64,000 nt of DNA, taken from Papaver somniferum. Lineage: Eukaryota; Streptophyta; Magnoliopsida; Ranunculales; Papaveraceae. The position numbers and the translations under genes were made by a program. Positions 1 to 10,710 of the stretch are shown here, piece after piece. Position 1 is the first letter of the stretch. Each line of letters begins with the position of its first letter. Location of the stretch: positions 15,086,063-15,150,062 of the forward strand of contig NC_039362.1 in NCBI RefSeq assembly GCF_003573695.1, given 5' to 3'. Below the pieces are notes generated by a model. It saw nothing but the letters and a program-made list of their open reading frames with translations, had not been told where the DNA came from and did no database searches.

Positions 1-208
1 CTAATCAACAATAATAATAGCAAAGAACAAATCTCACAAAATACGCAATACATATATATAACCATGAAGATTAGGTAACTATGTAAGATGATAATATTTG
101 GAAAAGATAATGTAACACGTAAAAGCTACTCCAAAAACTAGTGTTCCTCCTTAAACTAATAAAAACTAAAATTCATACAAGGAGTTAACTAGTGAAAGAA
201 AAAAAAAC

Positions 209-547
209 TCAAGGAGAAGAAGGAGTGTAGTTATCAACTTCTCTGCAAGATTCCAGCTCCTCCTCAATCAGAGACAACCTTGACTCAATGATTTCAATCT
301 TGTCTTCAATTCTTATGGAGGAAGAATGCATATCTTCGTCGACAACTTGAAATTTGTTAAGCATTGAATTCATCTTAAGAGTAAACTCATCAAGTTGAGA
401 GCTTGAAAAATCGGACTTAGGTGTAGAAGCACATTTATCTTGACAAGAACCACTATCATAAGATTCAAAGCGTATTCTCTTAAATGGAAACAAAACAGTC
501 CAAAAATCACCTTCTTTGTTAGAGGTTAAAATAGACGAAGATAACAT
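209..547 (-). pseudogene. C0 second ORF, C-terminal part (coiled-coil)
   Basis: This 112-codon frame encodes a charged protein whose last 50 residues have heptad-like spacing (IEDKIEIIESRLSLIEEEL), suggesting a coiled coil. I do not recognise a named domain. Its middle and end align by eye with the C-terminal part of the C2 protein at 23013-23234: both have an FKRIR block, then a K-M pair, then a helical tail ending in an EEL or KEEL block. It is therefore probably the tail of the same accessory protein, with the N-terminal domain deleted in C0. The product would belong to the retroelement rather than the host. It is possible but less likely that this is random ORF space. Confidence 0.45.
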
Positions 548-891
548 GATTGAAGTTTTCTATCCGAAATTCTATGAAGGACTGAGAAGTGACCTTCCCT
601 AATTATATACCTTCAATAGTTCACGAATTTCTTCACATACAAGTTACGAAACAGGGATGTTTCGAAAGTACAAAACACATCTTTTTCCCCTTTTGACCTT
701 GCCCTAACCAAGAATTTAAACGGGTAGAAATATTATCTTTTGAACTTATAACAAGACCTTTTAGTGAAAAATATTTGCACTAAACACAGAACCTATTCAG
801 GAGCACGACTCAACCTGTTATAGAATTCTAAAATTTAAGCTCATTCTTACATGAAAAGGAAATCAGAAAGTTGTTTAGACAATCTCACCCT

Positions 892-1740
892 CTACAGGTT
901 ATAATTCTCCCCCAGGGAAGTGATGAGAACAAACCAATAGATCAATGTAGTGAAAAATTCCACCCAATATACAAAAAATTGTTTGGGTGGGGGGGTGGGG
1001 GGGGATGGGGGATTATCGGTAAGGTCCTTTGAGAAATTATTATCAGAACTTTGACGCTTCCTCTGAATATCAGAAGAACTAGTAAGATTTGACATACCTG
1101 AAAATTGTAAGACTTTCTCGTTTTGTAGTATGTTCCTTAACCCTTGATGAAACGTCGAAGTTCAAGAATGATTGGTTCCAATTCATTTAATAGGGATGTA
1201 TATTTCAAATTCTGAGCTTTCTTCCTCTTCCAAGATTGTGACATCTGAGATCAAGGATTCCTACGAATTCCAACTCTAAAATCACATTTATCACCTGAAT
1301 GATCCCATTCTTTACCAAATGAACACTGAGATAAAAGTTTTATATCCTTGCAGATAATCTGGTATTCTTCACGACTTTTAATGGAGGAAATTGGCCAGTA
1401 AATGTGCTTATAGGAGACATCATGTTGATTGCTCTTATTAGAATTACTCGTCCAGGATCAATTCTTGTTTTTATGAATATTAAGATCCTGAATAAGTTTA
1501 TTATTTATTATTGGTTCCTTTATCATTTTTCTAATTTCATATTCCATATTGTCAATCCTTTTTAGCATAATTTCTTTCTCCATTTGACAATAATTCTTTA
1601 ATAAATGAATTTCTTCAATCAAGAGACTGAATTGTTTTTATGGAAGAAGAGAATTGTTTTGTATGATATAATCAGAATTATTGAGCTTTGGAACATGATC
1701 ATCAACATTACAAGTAGGAAGCTAAACCTTAAGAGACAAG
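892..1740 (-). pseudogene. C0 post-gag coding remnant, coiled-coil rich
   Basis: Downstream of the gag zinc knuckle, where a copia element would encode protease and integrase, the minus strand instead shows broken frames. One stretch (about 1660-1500) translates to a lysine- and glutamate-rich helix containing MEKEIMLKRIDNMEYEIRK. Near 1090-1030 a short block (SNLTSSSDIQRKRQSSDN) matches by eye a block near the end of the C2 ORF at 24474-24968 (NLLSSHIKRKIESSDN). Stops and frameshifts interrupt it. No pol motifs are seen. The poly-C/poly-G tract at about 985-1010 makes the frame there unreliable. Confidence 0.4.
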
Positions 1741-1745
1741 TCAAC

Positions 1746-2735
1746 TTATGGACAATAATCTAGAGTTGCCATAAAGGCTTTAGCATTCTTCCAGTATTCC
1801 TTGTTAGGACATACAGAAAAGTAATGTCCATGCCCAAGACACTTAACATAATGGGTAGTTTCATTGATGTTTCGAACATCATAGTCAACGGAATTTCTTG
1901 TTTGAGAAGAGTTGTTACGAGATCTTCTTTTCCTCCGCCTAAGAGTTTTCTTAACCTGTTGAACAAACAGTGACATATTTGAATTTAAGATATTCTCATA
2001 TTTTTTGACAAGTTGTTCCTGACATAGAATAACAGAGTCTTTATCAATAATGAAAGTCGAATTGCTTGTGTTGTGAATGTTAACTTGTCTTTTCTGTTCG
2101 AAAATAAGGATCTTCAAAGTTCCAACAAGAGTACTTCTGAAAAGTGTAGAAAAATCGTTTCCCTCCATGATGGCATGTTTTTTAGACTCGTATGAGCTGG
2201 TAAAGATCTTAGAATTTTCATCATAATATCCCATTCATCAGGAATAGTCTTTCCGAGTGAATAACAATCATTCACAATTTATGCCAATTTGTGATTAAAT
2301 TCCTCAAACGAATCTTCATCAGTACAAAGGTTTTTCCAGTCAGAAGTAAGGTTTTGAAGCCTGGCTTCCTTCTCTGCGAAATTCCCTTCAAATAAGGTTT
2401 CCAAGATATCACAAGTGTATTTTCATCTAGTGCACGTAGATGTTGAAGATCTTGACTTATGGCGTAGATAATGGTGTTTCATCCATCATAGTTGCATTTA
2501 CCATCTTTGATTTCTTCATCGTCATATGTTTCTATGCCTTTAGGAACAACCTCGGCTCCTTCTCACAGAAGTGGAGCATTATATCCTCTTACAACAAGAA
2601 CTCATGTGCGAAAGTCACGAGCTTGTAAGAAGGAAGACATAACAGTTTTCCACCATAAATAATTTGTGTCATCAAAAGCTGGTGGTACATTAATTGAGAT
2701 TGCACTCTTGTCAATAATACAGACCGCTTTAAACA
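1746..2735 (-). pseudogene. gag: Copia-type gag (UBN2-like) with degenerate zinc knuckle
   Basis: Gag forms the particle that packages the element RNA. Reading from about 2700 downward, translation gives the classic plant copia start SINVPPAFDDTNYLWW, then FLQARDF. In shifted frames follow the WDILETLFEGN-type, LTSDWKNL, IVNDCYSLG and MMKILRSLP blocks of the UBN2 gag family. The last 162 codons (2234-1746) form one open frame ending in a basic RRRKRRSRN patch and a zinc-knuckle remnant, KCLGHGHYFSVCPN, which lacks one expected Cys spacing. The first 120 codons carry three TGA stops where Trp or Arg is expected, and at least two frameshifts follow. It is inactive. Confidence 0.72.
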
Positions 2736-2761
2736 CAAGCTTATTAGGTCAACAGTATTTG

Positions 2762-2778
2762 CCTGCTCTGATATACAT
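2762..2778 (-). other. C0 primer binding site (tRNA-iMet-like, degenerate)
   Basis: The minus strand reads TGTATATCAGAGCAGGC directly after the LTR end (...TTTTCA). The canonical plant site is TGGTATCAGAGC, so two positions have drifted. Position and the AGAGCAGGC tail match the sites of C1 and C2. Confidence 0.6.
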
Positions 2779-2825
2779 TGAAAATGAAGGGGATATCCCA
2801 AATTTTATGTTCGACAACCTATACA

Positions 2826-3900
2826 CACTACGAGAAAAATAGTTATCTACAATTGTAGCTTTACAACTCGTATTTCTAAATTTGTAAAAGGGGGTATGTT
2901 TTACTACTTTTTTCAAAAAAAGAGTTGTCAAAGTAATAAACGTCCAACTCTTAGGTGGAAAGAGGACCAAAGAGTAGTGACGAGAATCAAAACCACAACG
3001 TTTTTTGTGAAAAAAGTTGCGTATAGGACTGACCACCTTTAGACTTTGTCAACTGATATTGTAAAGGTAGTGAATATTTGTATAACAACATTCTTAAGGG
3101 TCGTTGAAGATAAAAAAATATCATTTGGAAAAATGATGTTGGAGAGAGAGATTCGAACACAAGCCTACTATGTGTTAGCACAAGTCATCAACCATCCTTC
3201 CGGATTCATAATGTTGGTAGTTTTGTGTTTTGGAAAAAATATGAGGCTAAGGTGAGACGAACCTGAGATTGCTCCGTCCAAGTCTGGGATTCCAACCATC
3301 CTTCCACATTTACATGTCTGGTTATATTTTACATCTACTTTTATAAAAGAAGTGATAAGAAAAAAAATGTTAAGGAAAAAAAGTAAATGGACGGTTATGA
3401 TGTAAATGGATGGTTATCATAGGAGATTGAAAAGATAAGAATAAAAAGATAAATAGACCTTCTACAACCCCCTTAAGAGTCGTCGTAGAGGTATAAACAT
3501 TTCTGCTAAATTTTTCTCACTTTTGCTAGATTTTATTCACTTATGCGAAAAAATTCTCAATTCTTCTAAATTTTTCTCACTCCTGCTAAAAATTATTTTG
3601 GTCTCCGGTTCTGCTAAATTTTTCTCACTTCTGCTAAATTTTTATCACTTCTGATAAATAGACCTTCTACAACCCCCCTAAAGAGTCGTCGTAGAGGTAT
3701 AAACACTTCTGCTTTTTTCTCACTTCTGCTAGATTTTATTCACTTCTGCAAAAAAATCTCACTTATGCTAAATTTTTCTCACTTCTGCTAAAAAATATTT
3801 TGGTCTCCGGTTCTGCTAAATTTTTCTCACTTCTGCTAAAAATTATTTTCTTTAACACCTCACTAAATTCTAGAAATTTAGGCCTTTTGAGATTGGGTAA
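2826..3900. mobile_element. CACTA-like (En/Spm) DNA transposon fragment
   Basis: Starting at 2826 the sequence reads CACTACGAGAAAAATAG, very close to the CACTACAAGAAAA terminal repeat of plant CACTA elements. Inside are repeated short blocks of the form ACAAC-N-CTTAAG-N-GTCGT (about 3082-3105, 3466-3492 and 3670-3700), in the style of CACTA subterminal repeats. No transposase is encoded. The opposite terminal repeat (TTTTCTTGTAGTG-like) was not found, so the right edge is a guess. Confidence 0.42.
3451..3860. repeat. About 205-bp tandem duplication rich in CTTCTGCTAAATTTTTCTCA
   Basis: Two copies start AAATAGACCTTCTACAACC at 3451 and 3656. Each contains several shorter repeats of the form ACTTCTGCTAAATTTTTCTC and ends with the block ATTTTGGTCTCCGG. 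The two copies differ by small indels and substitutions. There is no coding potential. Confidence 0.8.
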
Positions 3901-3922
3901 AAATATCTAAAAGAGGGTTTGT

Positions 3923-4156
3923 TTAAGGTTTCAGAGAATATTCCGATGGAAGCTTACTTGTAAATGGTTCATCTTTACGAGTTTCTATGATATATCCTAA
4001 TACATTTGGAACTAGAACCACTTCGGACATTGAAGCTTCATCGTTCGTATGCCCTTGAACCACATTTGAAGATATAAATGACATATGAGCTCCACCTTTA
4101 CGATTTTGTATGATATATCCTGCTAAATTTGGATTTAGAACCACTTCGAACACCAA
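3923..4156 (-). other. 77-codon ORF with two 41-residue repeats, unknown
   Basis: The frame contains an internal duplication. EVVLNPNLAGYIIQNRK begins at residue 4 and EVVLVPNVLGYIIETRK at residue 45, a period of 41 codons (123 bp) visible in the DNA as well. I do not recognise the family. Because the repeat unit is a multiple of three and hydrophobic positions are kept, it could be a fragment of a repeat protein. It sits between a CACTA-like fragment and the C1 LTR, so it may equally be transposon filler. No promoter was assessed. Confidence 0.3.
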
Positions 4157-4203
4157 GGGTTCATGGTCTTATATATCAACATCCTAATGGGTGGATTCAT
4201 CGT

Positions 4204-4579
4204 TGTTAGAGCATTGCTCGGTCGAACTCGCAAGCGTTGCTATCTCAAGCTTGTTTGTCAAGTTTAGTTGTAAAAACTCAAAGTATTGATTTCTAGTCTA
4301 CTTATAGCTAAGTATCGGATTAGGATAGAAAGTGTAGTTGAGAATTAGAATTCACGGCATTCATCGATTGAAGACGAAGAACTACTAAGGTGAGCTTGTG
4401 GAACTTCATCAACAAAAGGTCTGTGGAGACTTGAACTCATCTATCACTCAAAAGTATGTCTACTCTATCTCCTATTTGAGACAAAAGTCGTAGCGCTATA
4501 TATACTTCAATTATGTACATTTGATATTTCGAGTTGAGTTTAACACGCTTACATATTTCTCGAAATATGTATTCGTAAG
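4204..4579 (+). repeat. C1 5' LTR, segment 1
   Basis: This corresponds to the first part of the intact C1 3' LTR (29822 onward): the TGTTAGAGC start, the GCTCGGTCGAACTCGCAAGCG block and the TTTCTCGAAATATG block shortly before the break. It stops at GTAAG (4575-4579), the target site of G1. Confidence 0.85.
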
Positions 4580-6399
4580 TGGTGTGTCAGGAAAGAACTA
4601 CCTAAACTAGCCTGCAAGTGCACAGGGAAGTTGAAGCAAGAAAAAGTAAATAAGGGTTTTGTCCACAGGGACTTGGAGGATTTGCTCAAGTTCTCTAAAT
4701 TTCAAAAGTTAACTGAATTCAAAGGAGCTAGTGACAAAAGTTGATAGAAAGGATTGAGTTACTAGGGTTATTAAGTCCACCTCTAACTTACACCATGTAT
4801 TCACTAGATTATGTTATTCTTGCCTTATAAGATGCAAGGATTAAGATTCCATTCTTGGTTCTCTACATCTAAGGAGTTTCTCCTATAGAAAGATCAAATC
4901 AACTACAGTATGACTCCAAAGCACTAATTGTCTTGGTTAAGACACAACTAGTCAAAGGATTAAGAGTGGTCTGATTGAACATGAGTTGTAGTTTTATCAA
5001 CATGCTATAAGTCTAACTACAATGTATTCATACCATGTATTCATAACATACAATGTGAAAGTAGAATGATGATTTACTAACTTTGATTCTTTCCTAAACT
5101 GGTTTATCAATCAAGAACAACATAATCATAGTGTAATGCATAACAGTAAGTTAGGGCTTCCTCAAATCCCTAGCAGATGAAACTAGAACATATACATGGC
5201 CATTATCATCATAAACACAAACACAGTCTAGGTGAAAATATATCAATTATCAAATTAATATTTCAAGAAGTAAAATTTATAACTCAAAGCATGTTGTTCA
5301 CTGGCTAGCCCAGAGATAACTTTTACAACAAAACCACAGTCTATTTATACCCAAATCCCTAAATTATACAATTAGGGTTTATAGAAAAATCCCCAAATTC
5401 AAACAGTGAAATTAACTCACCTAATCTTCAAATTGACGTCGACCCATCCTTCTTTGCCTTCTCTCAGTCCTTCTCCTGCTCCAATTCAGTCTTATAGCCT
5501 CACCCATTTTACTAATTTCCCACCTAGGGTTTCAAGGGAAAATTATAGGGGAAATGGGTAAATAGGTGGCTAGAGATGTATGTAGGGTATGGGGGTGATG
5601 TGGGTAGATACGGTTTGGTGGAGAGAGTTGTTGGCGGCGTTTGGTGGAGATGACAGGGGAGAAGGTGGTGGTGATGGTGGTGCGGCAGGGTATGGTGGTT
5701 GCAGAGGGTGAGGGAGAAAGAAGTCGATGGTTTTGGGAGAAGGTCTGTTTGGTTGGGTAGTATAGGGTTTGGTTGTTCTAGTGTGAGGCGGGCTCATCAG
5801 ATTTCGATGTCTTGCGATGCTTATCCGTGAGGTGTGGAGATGAAGATTGATCTAACGGATAAAAGTGAAGATGCTGGAAGCGACCGTTGGATGCAGATAT
5901 ACAACGAAATTAACGGCGCCAGATGGAGTTAGGTGTTGTAGTGTTGGTCAGGAAATTCAGACTTTGATGCACGAAGAGGAGGCGACCGTTGGATGATGAT
6001 ATGGATCCAATCTGACGGCTACATGAGAAGTGGGTTATGGATTTGGGTTTTGGTTTGGGAGATAAGTTGGGCTTGGGATAATTCTGAGCCCATTTCTTTT
6101 TTAAGAACAATTTCTTCCTCTTCAAGTCCACTTCTAGCCTTTTGGTCTTGTGCACAACATTCTTCGCGGCTTCCTTGTGTAATTCCTCCCGTCTTTTCAC
6201 CACTCTTCAGCTCTTTTCCGCTCCGCAAGTTATCCAGACTTTATTTATTACCTAAAAATGCAAAATTAAGTAAGAAAAATATTTATTCTTGAAAACAATG
6301 AAAGTACAGAACATGGGATAAAATGTAGAATTAATGCACAAAAGATGAGTTAAATGCCAAGAAAAATATATAGAAATATGCACTTCTTAGCACTCATCA
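4580..6399 (-). repeat. G1 3' LTR
   Basis: On the plus strand it reads TGGTGTGTCAGG...GCACTCATCA, so the ends are canonical TG...CA. It is 1820 bp, six shorter than its partner: a 5-bp ACATA unit and one A are missing. Small ORFs of 97-99 codons inside are shared only because the LTRs are copies. I treat them as noncoding. Confidence 0.9.
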
Positions 6400-7919
6400 A
6401 ATACCCCCAAACCTGAATTTTACTTGTCCTCAAGTAAAACAAAACTAAGGAAATCCTACCTATACCACTGTCGCTGGTCTCTCAAATGCATTTAGCGTAT
6501 GCACTAAGCCTTTTAAACCACTAAGTGTCCCTAGTGGACGAGTTGAAGTCTCGTGAAGGTTTTCTTAGAACGTACCTACAAAGTTCTAGGTCAAAATATA
6601 AGCTCAGATTCCATCAAATGTGACATGTGCAAGACAGTTTAAGCTCACAGCAAAATGGAGATGTCAATCTAGCTATCAAAGGCACAATCCTAGCACTGAT
6701 AACAAAAAAATACATGTGATAAGAGTGTAAAGTGTATCTACACATGTGTAAAGAAAGATCTGAAGTTATGACTACTAATCACCAAGAGATAGTTTCTCAG
6801 GCTAAGAACCAAGGTCGAAATCTAGCTAGCTGTCCGGACTTTACGAGAATTGTGAATGAGTTGGAGGTATTTCACAATTACTCGCGTTGTACATCAATGG
6901 CATACACCCTCCTTGCTTATTACAAAGAAACAACAATATGACTATTTACATGACTCTTATTTACATTGACTACTCTCTTTTATTTTCGGAACAAGAGATG
7001 ATAGAATTGATAAATACTTGATTTTTTTTTTATCAAGGAGACACTTTTGATACAAATAAAAAAAGGAAACAAAAGATTACATGACACTTTGCAAGAGGTA
7101 TCCCTTTTTGATGCACCCAGTTAAATTCGATGGTTGTCTTTCTTAATGTAACCTCCACCTTCTATCCCAACCAACCAAAGAACAAGCTAGTCAAGTTTCG
7201 TTCAGTATTCTAAAGTGATTGGCAATCGTAACTTCCTATCAAACACCTTGAAGATCGAGGCCATACATGTATTGGTAGATCGTGCGCGTGCAAATGTCTT
7301 ATCACTATGTGAATTGTGCTAGAATCAGGGTGCCTAAATATCTAGACTAAGACTCCTAATAAAATACATATTTGCACAAGAGTCAACATTTCAAGGTAAA
7401 TGAGCTCCATTTTTATGATTTTTTAATTTTTTAATTTTTAATTTTTGATTTTTCAATTTTTTTGGAATTTTTCAATTTTTTCAAAAAGAAGAGGAGATTG
7501 TTTTCAATTATGGAAATTATCATGGTATCTACTCTATACCCCCAAACCTAAACTAAACATTGTCCTCAATGTTTCAAAATATGGAAAGAATTATAAACAA
7601 TATATGAAGAGGACATGCTGAGTAGAGTAAAAGGAGAGAGAATACCCGATTGTACGGCGAAAGCTCGATTAAAACTCCGTTATTCAAGGCAAAAATCCAT
7701 CATATTAGGAGTCACAATGGATGAGCACAAAATATAACAAAGGAAATTTAACTAACACATTATCTACAAGAAAATTTGGTTTTTAATGGGATTGGACTTT
7801 TTGGAAAAAATTTGGTTTTGTTGGGAGACAAATTTGGTTTTGATGGGAAAACGAAAATTTTGGTTTTTAGGGAAAGATTTGGAAAACTTTTTGGTTATTT
7901 AGGGAAAGAGTGGACCAGT
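6400..7919 (-). other. G1 3' noncoding region with polypurine tract and a second copy of the box
   Basis: Between the integrase end and the 3' LTR lie about 1.5 kb without coding signal. Immediately beside the LTR the minus strand reads AGGTTTGGGGGTATT (6400-6414), the plus-strand primer tract. A near-identical box, AGGTTTGGGGGTATA, lies at 7535-7549. Both are preceded by TTGAGGACAA or a close variant. T-rich and A-rich runs surround the inner box. G2 has the same arrangement. Confidence 0.75.
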
Positions 7920-9358
7920 TTAGTCCACATAGACTGGGTCCTCCAGGTTGGTTGTTTCAATGTCGGGTGGAAATGGCTCAAGGAATGGCTTTAATCTCTG
8001 CCCGTTGACTTTGAAAACGTTCTTGTTGGAGACATCCTCCAGCTCTACAGCTCCATGAGGAAAAACTGTGCGTACTAGGTACGGACCCTTCCATCTGGAA
8101 CGCAGTTTTCCTGGAAAAAGATGTAATCGGGAGTCATACAGCAAGACTTTCTGACCAGGAGTGAAGGATTTGCGCAGAATACGCTTGTCATGAAATCTTC
8201 ATCTTTGCTTTATAACTTGGCACTGTCATAAGCCTCATTTCTCAATTCTTCCAACTCGTTGAGTTGAAGTTTCCGTTGTCCAGCTTCGTCCAGAGAAAGT
8301 TCAGTTTTGATGCCCAGTAGCACGATGTTCTAATTCCACAGGTAGATGGCACGGCTTTCCATACACTAGACGATAGGGGGACATGCCAATTGGTGTCTTA
8401 TAAGCTGTTCTATAGGCCCACAAAGCATCATTCAATCTCAATGACCAATCTTTCCTGACGGGTTGACCGTCTTCTCCAGAATGTGCTTAATTTCCCTATT
8501 AGAAACTTCACTTGTCCACTAGTCTGAGGGTGGTACGGAGTAGCAACCTTGTGAGTTATGCCATACTTGCGTACTAAAGACTCAAAGTACTTGTTACGAA
8601 AATGTGAACCGCCGTCACTGATGATAGCTCTAGGGGTACCAAAACGTGAAAATATGTTCTCCTTAGAAATGAAAGTACCACCTTGTGGTCATTTGTTCTG
8701 GTTGCTATGGCTTCTACCCACTTAGAAACGTAATCAACTGCAACTAGGATGTACAATTGCCTTCAGAAATAGGGAAATGGACCCATGAAGTCATCCCCCA
8801 CATCAAAATCTCCACAATCAAAATGGGGTTCAATGGCATCATGTTTCTCCTCGAATGCTTCCTAGTTTTGACAGCGTTCACAAGCAACACAATAATCATG
8901 GCAATCCTTGAACAATGATGGCCAATAAATCCACACTGCAAGATCTTTGCAGCGGTTTTCTTGGCACTGAAATGGCCTCCACATGCTTGGTCATGACAGA
9001 AAGATATCACATCTTTCTGTTCCATGTCGGGTACACATCTCCTAATGATTTGGTCTCGGCAGTACTTAAACAAATATGGGTCGTCCCAAAGGAAATGTTT
9101 AACTTCAGCCAAGAACTTGGAGCGGTCTTGTCTCGACCAATGTGAGGGCATTCTACCTGTAGCAAGGTAGTTAACAATGTCGGCAAACCAAGGAAGGTTT
9201 GTCACAGACATCAATTGTTCATCAGGGAATGATTCTCTAATCATCTCAGATTCATCAATAGACTCACTAGTTAATCGGGACAAGTGATCAGCAACCACAT
9301 TCTCACAACCTTTCTTATCACGGATTTCGATGTCGAATTCCTGTAATAAGAGTATCCA
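7920..9358 (-). pseudogene. pol: G1 integrase region, frameshifted
   Basis: Integrase inserts the cDNA into host DNA. After an in-frame TGA at the end of RNase H (9359), the frame continues through VADHLSRLT and the zinc-binding N-terminal domain ([18 protein letters not shown]). There a one-base deletion scrambles the second CxxC pair before the frame recovers at [11 protein letters not shown] further indel at about 8815 and another at about 8660 break the catalytic core (DYVSKWVEA is readable). The C-terminal part (8144-7920) is open and reads [13 protein letters not shown], ending after the conserved tail. The lesions are one- or two-base indels, so no full integrase could be made. Confidence 0.85.
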
Positions 9359-10609
9359 TCAAATAAGGCGAGCTTTAGCATCCTTCTTAGAAAGAAGATA
9401 CTTTAAAGCCGCATGGTCAGTGTATATGATGATCTTAGATCCTATCAAATAAGATCTAAACTTGTCTAATGCAAATACCACGGCAAGTAACTCCTTCTCG
9501 GTAGTCGAATAGTTGAGTTGAGCATCATTAAGAGTTTTACTAGCATAGTATATCACATATGGTAGTCTATTAACACGCTGTCCTAAAACAGCGCCAACGG
9601 CGTAATCAGAGGCATCACACATGAGTTCGAACGGTAGTTCCCAGTCGGGTGGTTGGACAATAGGAGCTGAGGTGAGGAGAGTCTTGAGTTCTTCCCATGC
9701 CTTCACACACGCAGCATCAAAGTTAAAGACAACATCTTTGGCAAGTAGGTTACACAAAGGGCGAGAGATTTGGCTAAAGTTTTTGATGAATCTCCGGTAA
9801 AATCCGGCGTGACCTAAAAATGATCGAATCCCCTTCACATAGTGGGGTTGGGGTAAATGTTGAATGAGGTCGACTTTAGCTTTATCTACTTCAATTCCTT
9901 TTTCCGATACGATGTGTCCTAGAACTATGCCGGAGTTCACCATGAAGTGGCATTTTTCCCAGTTTAAAATCAGATTCTTTTGCTTACATCTTGATAGCAC
10001 AAGGATCAGATGGTCCAAACATTCGTCAAAAGAAGAACCAAACACAGAGAAATCATCCATAAAGATCTCGAGAAAACTATCTATCATGTCTGAAAAAATG
10101 CTCATCATGCAACGCTGGAAAGTAGCAGGTGCATTACACAGCCCGAAGGGCATACGTCTAAAAGCAAATGTCCCAAATGGACACGTGAATGTAGTTTTTT
10201 CCTGATCTTCCGGTGCAATGTGAATTTGGTTATAACCGGAAAAGCCATCTAGAAAACAGTAGTGACTGTGTCCAGACACACGTTCTAGCATTTGGTCTAT
10301 GAAGGGAAGGGGGAAGTGATCTTTTCTTGTTACTGTGTTCAACCTCCTGTAGTCGATACATACTCGCCATCCTGTGGTTGTACGTGAAGGGACTAACTCA
10401 TTCTTTTCGTTCCGAACTACAGTAATGCCTGACTTCTTAGGCACAACTTGAATGGGACTAACCCATTTACTATCTGAAATCGGATATATGATACCCGCAT
10501 CAAGTAGCTTCAAGATCTCACTCTTAACAACGTCTCTCATGTTAGGATTAAGTCTCCTTTGCATTTCCCTAGATGGTTTGGCATTCTCTTCAAGATTAAT
10601 GTGATGCAT
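9359..10609 (-). pseudogene. pol: G1 reverse transcriptase and RNase H, one open frame cut from gag and integrase
   Basis: This 416-codon frame copies element RNA into DNA. Numbered from the first Met, it shows the RT block [15 protein letters not shown] (catalytic Asp at about 121), [15 protein letters not shown], and FMDD at about 183-186 in place of YMDD, followed by the thumb [13 protein letters not shown]. The RNase H acidic residues lie in [14 protein letters not shown] (Asp about 332), STTEKELLA (about 373) and [11 protein letters not shown] (about 398). The domain itself is intact. It is separated from gag-protease by a deletion near 10765, where G2 has extra sequence, and closed by CGA changed to TGA at 9359-9361. 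The next codons are still in frame. Confidence 0.9.
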
Positions 10610-10710
10610 GCAAATGGTGGGGCTTATCCCTTTGAGATCTGAGATGGTCCATCCTAAGGCTTCTTTCTGCTCCTCAAGTACTCCTAAAAGCTTGTTTTCC
10701 TGTTCTATGT

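Larger units (their letters stand above)
1..2778 (-). mobile_element. C0: internal region of a copia-like retrotransposon, 3' part outside window
   Basis: Reading on the minus strand, a tRNA-iMet-like primer site near 2770 is followed by a decayed gag (about 2735-1746), then coding-like coiled-coil sequence, then a second ORF ending at 209. The 3' LTR would lie left of base 1. No protease, integrase or reverse transcriptase motif appears in the 2.7 kb seen, so this looks like a non-autonomous member, although pol could lie beyond the window edge. The far-left sequence resembles the part of C2 near 22780-23000, supporting a common family. Confidence 0.6.
2779..4203 (-). repeat. C0 5' LTR edge and the broken sequence up to C1
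   Basis: On the plus strand the LTR edge starts TGAAAATGAAGGGG, comparable to the TGAAAAA-GGGGG edges of the other minus-strand copia LTRs. After about 45 bp it gives way to a CACTA-like end (2826) and then tandem duplications. I could not find the other LTR boundary (TGTTAGAGCA type) before C1 begins at 4204, so the LTR is truncated, replaced, or of a divergent type. Confidence 0.4.

Noticed and set aside
3140..3300. Possible tRNA-like segment (GAGATTCGAACAC)
   Set aside because: A T-loop-like word is present, but I could not form an acceptor stem or anticodon arm around it.
5910..6292. 97- to 99-codon ORFs on both strands repeated at 15222-15604
   Set aside because: They recur only because the two G1 LTRs are copies. 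Overlapping frames are open on both strands and there is no recognisable domain.
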